From positions 1-32,988 of the forward strand of contig JASJAX010000026.1 in NCBI GenBank assembly GCA_030066755.1: 32,988 nt of DNA, written 5' to 3'. The position numbers and the translations under genes were made by a program. Below are positions 18,260 through 26,704 of this stretch, in pieces. The first letter of the stretch is position 1. Each line of letters begins with the position of its first letter. The stretch comes from Acidimicrobiia bacterium (GTDB lineage Bacteria > Actinomycetota > Acidimicrobiia > Spongiisociales > UBA5794). The notes below the pieces were generated by a model. It saw only the letters and a program-made list of their open reading frames with translations, ran no database searches and was not told the origin of the DNA.

Positions 18260-18516
18260 CGTCGCTGGAACGGGCAACCGGAACGGCGGCGGGCGGCCCG
18301 CAAGGGTCGCAGGCCCGGAAGGGTCGCCCGGCCGCAAGGCTGGGGGACTGGTCTCCTCGGAGATCCCGGAGCCGGGTCTTCGGGCTCGGGTTCGGACCGG
18401 AAGGGCCACCCGAAACGGGCTTCGGCCCGGGTCGGGCGGTCGTCCAGCCGAAAGGCGGGATGGCCCAGGGACAACCCCGAGAGGGCAGCGCTTCGGTGAG
18501 GCTCCCTCGGGGTTTC
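18260..18516 (+). ncRNA. Putative structured non-coding RNA, locus 2 (~255 nt)
   Basis: Serial hairpins: CGG-GCAA-CCG, CCC-GCAA-GGG, CCC-GGAA-GGG, GCC-GCAA-GGC, CCGGGUC-UUCG-GGCUCGG (7 bp), GGGC-UUCG-GCCC, GCC-GAAA-GGC; ends in a terminator. Confidence 0.65.
18473..18516 (+). terminator. Terminator-like hairpin of ncRNA locus 2
   Basis: AACCCCGAGAGGGC...GCTCCCTCGGGGTTTC. Confidence 0.7.
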
Positions 18517-18523
18517 CCGCGTC

Positions 18524-18578
18524 CCGGCGCCTTCGGCGCCGGAGTACTGAGTAGCGAGTATTGAGTAGCGAGAGACCG
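18524..18578. repeat. Composite intergenic repeat, inverted partial copy E
   Basis: Hairpin CCGGCGCC-TTC-GGCGCCGG then GAGTACTGAGTAGCGAGTATTGAGTAGCGAGAGACCG, the reverse complement layout of copy C. Confidence 0.7.
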
Positions 18579-18621
18579 AGTTGCCTGAGGGCAACTCGAA
18601 CGTGTCGCCGAAGGCGGCACG

Positions 18622-18753
18622 CCCCCTCAGACACCCCCCACGGTGGCTCGCTTCGCAACCGACGAGTCAGCGGCGCTTGGGACGCGTTCAACCCGGGTGG
18701 TTGCGGTCTCGGTACTGAGTACTCGGTACTCGGTACTGCGGCCGTAAGGCCGC
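18622..18753. repeat. Composite intergenic repeat, copy B
   Basis: CCCCCTCAGACACCCCCC (18622-18639), GCGCTTGGGACGCGTT (18673-18688), GGTCTCGG-TACTGAG-TACTCGG-TACTCGG-TACT, hairpin GCGGCC-GTAA-GGCCGC (18738-18753). Confidence 0.8.
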
Positions 18754-18795
18754 CGGCAACCCGCCCCGAGACCCCAATGTCGTAAACTCAGCGCT

Positions 18796-19419
18796 ATGTC
18801 CTATCCCGAGAAGTTCCTGACTGAGGGTGAGCAGGTCGTCACGCAGTTCCGGCCGCATTGGCGACTGCTCGTGATTCCGGTTCTGTGGGTGATTGCGGCG
18901 ATCGCAGCGATCATCCTGGCCTATCAGGTGATCCCCGGTGAGGGAGCCATCGACCTCGTGATCACGCTTGCGGTGATCGTTGCGCTCGTGCCGCTCGCCG
19001 TCGTGCCGTTCGTCAAGTACTGGTTCACGGCGTATGTGTTGACCAACGAGCGGTTGATCACGCGCAGCGGCGTGATCGCCCGCAGCGGCATCGAGATTCC
19101 CCTGGACAACATCACGAACGTGGTGTTCAACCAATCGATCCTCGAGCGCCTCCTCAAATCGGGTGACCTGCTCATCGAGTCGGCGGGGGAGAGCGGCCAG
19201 AGCCGCTTCTCCGACATCCCCGAACCAGAGGCGTTTCAGTCGCTGCTCTACAAGGTCCGAGAGGATCGTGAGGACGCCCACCGTGCGAGGGCGGCCATGC
19301 CGACGCCCGGCGGTGATGCCACGGAACGGCTGGAGCGACTGGCCAGGTTGCACGCCGACGGTGTCATCTCCGACGAGGAATACGAAGAGAAGCGCCGCGA
19401 GCTCCTCGACGAGATCTGA
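18796..19419 (+). CDS. PH (bPH2-like) domain membrane protein with C-terminal SHOCT domain
   Basis: YVLTNERLITRSGVIARSGIEIPLDNITNVVFNQSILERLL; C-term LERLARLHADGVISDEEYEEKRRELLDEI = SHOCT. Confidence 0.9.
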   Translation: MSYPEKFLTEGEQVVTQFRPHWRLLVIPVLWVIAAIAAIILAYQVIPGEGAIDLVITLAVIVALVPLAVVPFVKYWFTAYVLTNERLITRSGVIARSGIEIPLDNITNVVFNQSILERLLKSGDLLIESAGESGQSRFSDIPEPEAFQSLLYKVREDREDAHRARAAMPTPGGDATERLERLARLHADGVISDEEYEEKRRELLDEI

Positions 19420-19421
19420 CT

Positions 19422-19856
19422 GTGGCTACGTCACGGCGGTCTCGCAAGGTCCTGACCGAGACCATGCAGATCGACCCTGCCCAGCATGCTGCCGTGACGA
19501 GCGACGGACGCTGGACGAGCTTCCTGCATGCGCTCGCCGGGATCCTGTATGCGCTTCGCCATCAACGCAACACCTGGATCATGGGCTCTGCGACGGTCGT
19601 CGTCGTCGGCGTTGCGATCTGGGCTGGGGTGAGCCGCCTCGAGTGGGCGTTGCTCGTCGTGACCATCGGGATGGTGTGGGTGGCCGAGTTCCTCAACTCG
19701 GCGGTCGAGGCAGCCGTCGACGTAGCGTCGCCACAACACCACCCGATGGCCAAGGTCGCCAAGGACGTTGCCGCCGGGGCCGTCCTGACCGCATCGGTCA
19801 TTGCGCTCATCGTCGGCTTGGTCGTGCTCGGCCCGGCGGTCGCAGACCGGCTCTGA
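19422..19856 (+). CDS. diacylglycerol kinase/undecaprenol kinase family (DgkA-like) membrane protein
   Basis: SFLHALAGILYALRHQRNTWIM; EFLNSAVEAAVDVASPQHHPMAKVAKDVAAGAVL. Confidence 0.88.
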   Translation: MATSRRSRKVLTETMQIDPAQHAAVTSDGRWTSFLHALAGILYALRHQRNTWIMGSATVVVVGVAIWAGVSRLEWALLVVTIGMVWVAEFLNSAVEAAVDVASPQHHPMAKVAKDVAAGAVLTASVIALIVGLVVLGPAVADRL

Positions 19857-19868
19857 CGCCGGAAAGCG

Positions 19869-20237
19869 CTACTCGGCCTCGTCGCGGGGTCCGAGGACCT
19901 CGTAGACGTTCCCGTCGGGCCCACGGAAGTGCTGCCACCGTAGGTGGTCGTTCGCATCGCCTGTCCCGATCAGTTCGACGCCCGCTTCAACCAGTCGCTG
20001 CAGCGCAGTCGCGAAGTCGTCGACCATGAAGCCGATCACGGGCCCGTCACCGAAGAACGTGTGATCGACGTCCCGATCGTCGTAGATCTGGATTTCCGCA
20101 CCGTCGTCGAGCTCGAACCACGTGACGCCTTCCGACTCGTGAGTCGTGCGCATGTTGAGGACGGATCCGAACAAGTCGTTCAGTTCTGCGAACGCCGGTG
20201 TCCTCACGCCCATCCAGACGACGCCGGTGACCTTCAC
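19869..20237 (-). CDS. VOC-superfamily protein
   Basis: MKVTGVVWMGVRTPAFAELNDLFGSVLNM; WQHFRGPDGNVYEVLGPRDE. Confidence 0.87.
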   Translation of the reverse strand: MKVTGVVWMGVRTPAFAELNDLFGSVLNMRTTHESEGVTWFELDDGAEIQIYDDRDVDHTFFGDGPVIGFMVDDFATALQRLVEAGVELIGTGDANDHLRWQHFRGPDGNVYEVLGPRDEAE

Positions 20238-21451
20238 TCCTCGTCACCACGGACGAATCTGGCCACTGCTTCGATGTGGAACGTCTGGGGGAACAGATCG
20301 ACCGGGGCGACCCAGTCGAGTCGGTATCCCCGCTCGCCGAGATACTTCGTGTCTCGGGCGAGCGCAGCCGGGTCACAAGCCACGTATGCGATCGTGCGTG
20401 GCATGGCGGCCGTCACCGCATCGACACCCCCGATACCCAGTCCGTCCCTCGTTGGGTCGACCACCGCCAGGTCCCAGTACTCGTCCAGTCGTTCGGCAAT
20501 CTCCTCGAATGCCCCTTTGACGATGCGATGGTCGGCGACGTCCGATCGGGTGAGATTCGAGTCCAGGTCGCTGACGGCCATCGGACTGATCTCGACGGCC
20601 AATACACGTGCCGCCGCACGACCAACGGTCGCCCCGAACAGCCCCCCGCCGGCGTACGCGTCGAGCAACGTGTCCTCCGGCTCGGGTTGCAGTGCCTCAT
20701 CCACAAGATTGACGAGGGTTGATGCGCCGGCCGTGTTGTTCTGGAAGAACGTTCCGCCGGTGATACGGAGCCGAACGCCGTCGATCTCCTCGTGAATCGT
20801 TCCGGCGCCCTTGACGACGGTCAGACCTTGTCGGGTCCGATGCGCCACGGAAGATCCCCACGACTCGGCGTCTGCAGGTACCTCGCCCTCCAGGATGACG
20901 AGCTTCTCGCCGGTAGTGACGCCGGCGCGCAGGATCAAGCGGCGGACCCCACTGAGGTCACCGAGGTTCTCGAACACCGGCTCGAGGATGGGATGCAGCA
21001 GATGGCACTCGTCGAGCGGAACGAGCTCCTTGGACCGCTGGCGGTGCATGGCGGGCCGACCATCAACCACTCGGAAGTCCATCCGATTGCGATACCGATA
21101 GGGATCGCCAACGGCCACGGTCGGTCCGACCGGCGGGTCATCGAGCTTGCCGAGATGCCGCAGCTGGCCGGCGATGATCGATCGTTTCCATTCGAGCTGG
21201 GCGGCGTAGTCGGCGAACTGCCATTGGCAGCCGCCACAGGCGGCGAAGTGGGCGCACGGCGGCACCACCCGCTGCGGCGAAGGCTCGATCACATCGACGA
21301 GTTCGACGCGAGCCCATGACCCCTTGTCGATGACGACACGGCCCTGAACGGTCTCGCCCGGCATGGCACCCGCCACGAAGTGCGCCTTGCCGTACACGCG
21401 GCCGACCGCTTCTCCGCCGTGGGCGATATCGGTTGGGTTGATCTCGATCAC
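20234..21451 (-). CDS. class I SAM-dependent RNA methyltransferase, TrmA/RlmD (uracil-5) family
   Basis: TRAM-like N-term; CAHFAACGGCQWQ Fe-S motif; LLDAYAGGGLFG; AYVACDPAALARD catalytic Cys. Confidence 0.93.
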   Translation of the reverse strand: MIEINPTDIAHGGEAVGRVYGKAHFVAGAMPGETVQGRVVIDKGSWARVELVDVIEPSPQRVVPPCAHFAACGGCQWQFADYAAQLEWKRSIIAGQLRHLGKLDDPPVGPTVAVGDPYRYRNRMDFRVVDGRPAMHRQRSKELVPLDECHLLHPILEPVFENLGDLSGVRRLILRAGVTTGEKLVILEGEVPADAESWGSSVAHRTRQGLTVVKGAGTIHEEIDGVRLRITGGTFFQNNTAGASTLVNLVDEALQPEPEDTLLDAYAGGGLFGATVGRAAARVLAVEISPMAVSDLDSNLTRSDVADHRIVKGAFEEIAERLDEYWDLAVVDPTRDGLGIGGVDAVTAAMPRTIAYVACDPAALARDTKYLGERGYRLDWVAPVDLFPQTFHIEAVARFVRGDEE

Positions 21452-21480
21452 CGGGGCACGTTACTGCGACGGGATCGGGG

Positions 21481-22650
21481 TCAGCGCGTCAGGACGACGC
21501 GCAGCCGCCAGATCGCAAGTGCGTAGAAGACCACGGCATACCCGACGAGGATCAGCAGGAATACGGCAATGTCGGTGAAGGTGCCGTTGCTGAGCACGAT
21601 CGAGTCAAACGCCTCGAGCCCCCACGCATGCGGTGTGATGTGTGCAACGGTGTAGAGCCCCGGTGCGATCAGCTCGAAGACCTGGAGCGGCATCATGCAC
21701 CCGCCGAGGGCGGCGAGGCCGAGGCCCAGCAGTACACCCATGCCGCCCGCCTGTTCATCGTTCGAGAACACGGCGCCCATCAGCATCGCAGCGCCGCTGC
21801 CGACCAACGAGAACAGCAGCAGGATGACCGTGGCGAGGATCGGGTCACCCCAGTCGACACCGAAGATGAGCCACGTCCCGATCATGATGAACAGCCCCTG
21901 AACGAGGGCCACGGCGAACCGGCCCAGTCCCTCACCGACGAGCACATTCCGCACCTGGGTCGGGGTGGCGATCATGCGTCGGGCGACCCCGAGACGCCGG
22001 GTCTGGATCAGCGCGGATGATCCGGCCAAGGAAGTGAGGAACACGAACAGCAGCAGCTGGGTCTGGGCGCTCGAGTCGAACTGCCCGAGTTCGTCCAGCG
22101 CAAAGGCCTCGCCGACGGCAACGACGTCAACGGAGACGTCTCCGATGAATCCCTCGGTCGCTGTTGCCGTGCTCAGCGCAGCGTCGAACGTCGCCAGGCC
22201 CTCCGATTCGGCGAAGCGGGCGGCCCGAAGCACGACGGCTTGCTGCGTGATCGCCGATTCGACGTTGCTGCGGAGGCTGCTGGCCTCTTGCGCGGATCGG
22301 GCGAGGAACTCGACCGACACCGTCCTGCCCGAACCGATCGCCTCGTCGTAGTCGGCGGGGATGATCACTGCCGCTTCGAGCTCGCCCCGTTCGACGCTGC
22401 GGAGCGCACCCTCGGCCGAGTCGGCTTCGACAACCGCAACGGTTTCGATCGCCTGCAGTCGCGTGACCAGATCCTGCGCCAACGGGTCTTCGGATTCTGC
22501 GATGACGCCGAGCCGGGCCTGGAAGTCACCGCCGAAGGCCGAGCCGAGCACGAGGATGAGCAGCATCGGAAAGATGAAGACGAAGAAGACGTTGCTGCGA
22601 TCGCGCACGAAGCGTTTCAGGTTGACGGCGGCAATCGTGAAGCTCTTCAA
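21481..22650 (-). CDS. ABC-2 type transporter permease
   Basis: VNLKRFVRDRSNVFFVFIFPMLLILVLG..; C-terminal ABC-2 TM core; overlaps next permease gene. Confidence 0.88.
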   Translation of the reverse strand: MKSFTIAAVNLKRFVRDRSNVFFVFIFPMLLILVLGSAFGGDFQARLGVIAESEDPLAQDLVTRLQAIETVAVVEADSAEGALRSVERGELEAAVIIPADYDEAIGSGRTVSVEFLARSAQEASSLRSNVESAITQQAVVLRAARFAESEGLATFDAALSTATATEGFIGDVSVDVVAVGEAFALDELGQFDSSAQTQLLLFVFLTSLAGSSALIQTRRLGVARRMIATPTQVRNVLVGEGLGRFAVALVQGLFIMIGTWLIFGVDWGDPILATVILLLFSLVGSGAAMLMGAVFSNDEQAGGMGVLLGLGLAALGGCMMPLQVFELIAPGLYTVAHITPHAWGLEAFDSIVLSNGTFTDIAVFLLILVGYAVVFYALAIWRLRVVLTR

Positions 22651-23843
22651 CGGCTCAGCCCCTTCCGCACGCCGTAGAACGAGGCGGCACCGCAGACGAG
22701 CCCGAAGACCACGAGGGCCACGACGGCCGGCAACACATCGGCGACGTTTCCGCCGGCCAGATCACCCAAGCCCTGCATGAACCAGGCGTGTGGCGTGATG
22801 AATCGGAGTTGCGAGAGGATGCCGCCGGCCTGCCCGATCGGGAAGAACGTACCGCCGAGGAATCCGAGGACGACGGCGATGATCGAGGAGAACAGGCCGG
22901 CCTGTTCGGCCGTCTTCGCGAATGCACCGACGATGCCCATGATGCCGATGGCAGAGAAGATCCCGGCCAGGATCAGCAGGAACACTCCGATCGGATTGCC
23001 CCACTCGGCGCCGAACATCAGGGTGCTCGCGGCCACGAGGACGACCATGCTCACGACCCCGAGCACGAACGCGGTGATTGCTTTCCCGCCGATGATCGCC
23101 GCCTGCGGAATCGGCGCTGCCAAGAGGCGGGGGAGGGTTCCCGCATGGCGTTCCTCGAGGAGCCCGTTGACGCCGAACTGCACGGTGAAGAAGAGAAAGA
23201 AGATCGCCAGTCCGGCGGCGTAGAACGTGGTTCCATCGAGGATCTTGCTGGTCGCCTCCGCATCGACCACGGATGCGAGGCTTGGGATGGCGAGGGCACG
23301 GAATCCCGTGTCGGCACGGTCGCCTTCGGCGCCGAGTACTTCGGCAGTTGCGGCCGCGACCCGGGCCGTTTGGATCTCGCCGGCGAACTGCTCGGCGATG
23401 GCCACGGCGACGCCTGCAGCGGTCGAGGAGCCACGGCTCGCCAGCACCTCGAGTCGCGCTTCGTCTGGCGATGCAACTGCGCTCGAGAACCCGGCGGGAA
23501 TGACGAACGCAGCATCGGCCGTCTCCATGTCGGAGAACGGATCGAGTTCGACGTCGACCAACGCGCGAGCCGCATCGACCGTATCGAGTTCTTCCACGGT
23601 GATGTCGTCGCTTGCGGCGAGCCCGCCGAGGACTTGATCAACGAAGAGGCGGGCTGCCGGTCCGCCGTCCTCGTCGACGACGACGTAGTCGGCGCTGAAC
23701 TCGAACTCGGAGATCGGGTTGAACACGAAGCTGAAGATGGCCGCGAGTCCGAGTGGCGCAAGGATCCCGACGATGAGCGCCGACCGGTCGCGGATCCGCT
23801 GCCTGAGATCCTTCCGGGCAATGATCCATGTCGTGCGCATCAT
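22647..23843 (-). CDS. ABC-2 type transporter permease
   Basis: TTWIIARKDLRQRIRDRSALIVGILAPLGLAAIFSFVFNP.. Confidence 0.88.
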   Translation of the reverse strand: MMRTTWIIARKDLRQRIRDRSALIVGILAPLGLAAIFSFVFNPISEFEFSADYVVVDEDGGPAARLFVDQVLGGLAASDDITVEELDTVDAARALVDVELDPFSDMETADAAFVIPAGFSSAVASPDEARLEVLASRGSSTAAGVAVAIAEQFAGEIQTARVAAATAEVLGAEGDRADTGFRALAIPSLASVVDAEATSKILDGTTFYAAGLAIFFLFFTVQFGVNGLLEERHAGTLPRLLAAPIPQAAIIGGKAITAFVLGVVSMVVLVAASTLMFGAEWGNPIGVFLLILAGIFSAIGIMGIVGAFAKTAEQAGLFSSIIAVVLGFLGGTFFPIGQAGGILSQLRFITPHAWFMQGLGDLAGGNVADVLPAVVALVVFGLVCGAASFYGVRKGLSR

Positions 23844-24784
23844 CAGTCCCTGAGGGCCCGTCCCGTGAGGTGGAGGAACACCGATTCGAGGTTGGGTTCG
23901 TCGATATCGACGCCCGAGACGGCGACTCCCGACTCGGTGACGACGGAGAGGATCTCGGTGAGGTGTTCACCCGCTTCGATCACGAGCAGTTCGATCGACC
24001 CATCACCACCGTCGCTCTTGGCAACCCCGTCCAGCGCGTCCAAGGCGGCAACTGCTGCGTCGACGGACCCGGTGGTCTCGAGGCGAACCCGATCGTGTTG
24101 GCCAACCATCTGGACCAACTCGCGTCGGGTCCCCTCAGCCTTGATCTGCCCGTGATCGATGATGCCCACCCGATCACACAGTCGTTCGGCCTCCTCCATG
24201 TAGTGCGTCGTGTAGAGGACGGCCATACCTTCTCGGCTGAGATGCTCGACACTCTCGAGAATGGCGTTGCGGCTCTGCGGATCGACCCCGACGGTCGGCT
24301 CGTCCAGGATGAGCAACGCCGGCTTGTGCAGCAGCCCGATCCCGATGTTGAGGCGACGTTTCATGCCGCCGGAGAAGTCTTCGGTCCGATCGTCGGCGCG
24401 GTCCGACAAGCCGATGATCTCGAGCACCTCGTCGGCGCGTGCCTTCAGCGTCTTGCCGTCCATGTCGTAGAGCCGGCCGAAGAAGGTGAGGTTCTCCCGC
24501 GCCGTGAGATCCGGATAGACGGCGATGTCCTGCGGGACCAGCCCGAGCAGCGCCTTGGCGTCGGTGCTGGTGGTGGTCATCTCGCGACCGCCGACGGTCA
24601 CGGTGCCACCATCCCGCATCAACAGGCCCGAGATCATCGAGATCGACGTCGTCTTGCCGGCTCCGTTGGGGCCGAGCAGGCCGTACGTCTCGCCGGCATC
24701 GATGTGGAAGCCGACATCATCGACGGCAACCAGATCGTCGAAGACCTTTCGTAGGCCGCTGCACTCGAGCGTGCGCTGCGTCAT
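23843..24784 (-). CDS. ABC transporter ATP-binding protein
   Basis: Walker A LLGPNGAGKTTSI; signature FSGGMKRRLNIGIGLLHKPALLILDEPTVGVDP. Confidence 0.96.
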   Translation of the reverse strand: MTQRTLECSGLRKVFDDLVAVDDVGFHIDAGETYGLLGPNGAGKTTSISMISGLLMRDGGTVTVGGREMTTTSTDAKALLGLVPQDIAVYPDLTARENLTFFGRLYDMDGKTLKARADEVLEIIGLSDRADDRTEDFSGGMKRRLNIGIGLLHKPALLILDEPTVGVDPQSRNAILESVEHLSREGMAVLYTTHYMEEAERLCDRVGIIDHGQIKAEGTRRELVQMVGQHDRVRLETTGSVDAAVAALDALDGVAKSDGGDGSIELLVIEAGEHLTEILSVVTESGVAVSGVDIDEPNLESVFLHLTGRALRD

Positions 24785-24878
24785 CCGTCCTCCCCTCGCC
24801 GCCTAACACGAGCATACGTCGATTCGCCGTCGAGCGACCAGATTGGACGGCCGCGAATCGACGGTAGGCTCCCACACC

Positions 24879-25421
24879 ATGCCATTCGATGTCGAAGCGC
24901 TTGCCGACCACGAAGTCGTCGATTCTTCAGGAGCGCCGCAACGTCTGGGTGAGCTGTGGTCCGATCAACCGCAGGTCATTCTCTTCCTGCGGCACTTCGG
25001 TTGACTGACGTGTCGCGAGCGGGCCGGTCAGGTCCGAGATCGGTACGAGGAGATCCTGGCCACCGGGGCCGCCGTCACCGCGATCGGGACGGGCGGGCGG
25101 CGGTATGCCGAGGCGTTCATCGAGGACGAGTCCGTTCCGTTTCCCGTGTTGCTCGACGAGGACGGCACTGCTGCCGGAATCGTCGGAACCAAGAAGGCGG
25201 GCGTGCGGACGGCCTTCCATCCCGGACAGTGGGCGGCCGGCGCCCGGTCGACCATCGGCGGACATCGGCAGCGTCGTGCCGGGAAGCGCCCGATGCAACT
25301 GGGCGCAACGCTCGTCATCGGGCCCGGCGACACGCTGCACTATGCCGACTTCGAGGACTACGCAGGCGATCACGCAGACATCGATGAGATCCTCGAGGTC
25401 TTGCGCGGTCTCGATGCCTGA
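24879..25421 (+). CDS. candidate selenoprotein: AhpC/TSA-like (PRXL2-like, AhpC-TSA_2) redox protein with Sec at codon 42 (in-frame TGA 25002-25004)
   Basis: Continuous frame MPFDVEALADHEVVDSSGAPQRLGELWSDQPQVILFLRHFG-U-LTCRERAGQVRDRYEEILATGAAVTAIGTG... to stop 25421; TGA occupies first Cys of FLRHFG[C]xxCRE; CTGAC/GTCAG stem follows TGA. Confidence 0.8.
25005..25031 (+). promoter_or_regulatory. Possible bacterial SECIS-like stem-loop immediately 3' of the UGA
   Basis: CTGAC (25005-25009) ... GTCAG (25027-25031) with G-rich apical region gtgtcgcgagcgggccg. Confidence 0.45.
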
Positions 25422-25884
25422 GTCGACACCGGCGCTCGAGGCGCTTCAGCACACGGCGATTCCCCATGAGGTGGTGCGCACCGGTCGCGCCGCGAGCCTC
25501 GCCGAGGCAGCCCAAATGCGCGGCGTCGAGGTTCGTGCGCTGCTCAAGACCTTGGTCGTGCGGCGCGGCGACGATGATTACGTGTTCGTCCTCGTACCGG
25601 GGGATCGGGTCATCGACTGGCCCAAGCTTCGAGCGTTGCTCGAGGTGAGGCGCCTCAGCCTGCCGGATGCCGGCGAAGCCCTCGAGGCGACCGGCTACGA
25701 GCGGGGAACGATCACGCCGTTCGGGTCAAGCCGTCCCTGGCCCGTGATCGCCGACGCCACGATCAGCGAACTCGACGAAGTGTCACTCGGTGGTGGAGCG
25801 CACGGCGTGTCGGTGAAGCTCGCCGCCGCGGACCTCCTGCGAGCCGTGGCAGCGACGATCGCCGACGTCACAACATCGAGCTAG
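25414..25884 (+). CDS. YbaK/EbsC (aminoacyl-tRNA editing/deacylase) family protein
   Basis: ALEALQHTAIPHEVVRTGRAASLAEAAQMRGVEVRALLKTLVVRR; GTITPFGSSRPWPVIAD; overlaps preceding gene by 8 nt. Confidence 0.9.
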   Translation: MPESTPALEALQHTAIPHEVVRTGRAASLAEAAQMRGVEVRALLKTLVVRRGDDDYVFVLVPGDRVIDWPKLRALLEVRRLSLPDAGEALEATGYERGTITPFGSSRPWPVIADATISELDEVSLGGGAHGVSVKLAAADLLRAVAATIADVTTSS

Positions 25885-26615
25885 CGCGGCGGTCCCGGCA
25901 TTCCGATTCGCACGTCGACACCGGGGGAGTAGCGCACGTGGGGCGGACCCACGGGCGGAGGGAACCCGGCTGCGGTGATGAGCTCGTCGGTGAGATGATG
26001 CACGGCGCCATGATGCAGCGGCCACGGTGCGTGATCCACCGGGGCATAGCGCGGTCCACGTTTGGTAACCGCCCACAGACCCCATCGCGCGGTGAGGAAG
26101 TGGTCGAAGTCGGTCAAGTCGTCGTCGGCGATGCGCTCGCCGACCTCGACCACCAACTCGCTGGATGCGCCGCGCGGCCCGGGCCAGCGTCGTCGGGTCG
26201 TGTACGTGCGGAAGTCGCCGGCTCTCGAGTAGGTCATCTTCGACCACACATACGGGATCTTGTACGACAGCCATGAGACGAGAACAGCTCCGAGGCGCGT
26301 GATGTCGAGCGAGCAGAACCAGACGCCAGGCCGACCGTCCGGTCCTCGCACGTAGGTCCGTACGTTGGTCTCCGGGAACGTGCCGATCCACGGGATCCCG
26401 CGCGGGAATCCCGGCGGCCGAATGTGTTCCATGGAGAATGGGATCAGTCCGATCCATGCCTTACCGTCGAACGTGTCTGGCACGACGCCGGGCGGAAGCA
26501 GCGACTCGAGGTGCGTCGGCTCGTACGGCCAGTGAAGGAACACGAGATCGGACCAGGTCTGCAGCATCACCGGACGGTCGACGGGTTGTGGGCACTGGGC
26601 CGGGTACTCGGTCAC
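25881..26615 (-). CDS. DUF2071 (YqjF-like) family protein
   Basis: MLQTWSDLVFLHWPYEPTHLESLLPPGVVPDTFDGKAWIGLIPFSMEHIRPPG. Confidence 0.9.
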   Translation of the reverse strand: MTEYPAQCPQPVDRPVMLQTWSDLVFLHWPYEPTHLESLLPPGVVPDTFDGKAWIGLIPFSMEHIRPPGFPRGIPWIGTFPETNVRTYVRGPDGRPGVWFCSLDITRLGAVLVSWLSYKIPYVWSKMTYSRAGDFRTYTTRRRWPGPRGASSELVVEVGERIADDDLTDFDHFLTARWGLWAVTKRGPRYAPVDHAPWPLHHGAVHHLTDELITAAGFPPPVGPPHVRYSPGVDVRIGMPGPPR

Positions 26616-26704
26616 GCGGTCACCGTACCGCGTGAGCGGGGAACAACAGGATTCGCTTTCTCCGGTGAATCAGACGACGCCGGCCGTCGCTACGCTCCCG
26701 AACG

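Noticed and set aside
18127-18691. ORFs over ncRNA locus 2 and the repeats (18127-18594 -, 18254-18691 -, 18225-18554 +)
   Set aside because: Same low-complexity composition and mutual overlap; no family features.
22788-24155. 455-aa plus-strand ORF antisense to the ABC permease and ATPase genes
   Set aside because: Antisense shadow of well-supported CDSs.
25002-25004. In-frame TGA read as a nonsense mutation/pseudogene
   Set aside because: Both halves keep intact family character, the TGA sits exactly at the redox Cys, and downstream overlap with ybaK is preserved; Sec is the more parsimonious reading, but a sequencing error cannot be excluded.
25881-25884. CTAG shared by convergent stop codons of ybaK-like and DUF2071 genes
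   Set aside because: Compact convergent gene ends are ordinary; no extra signal.
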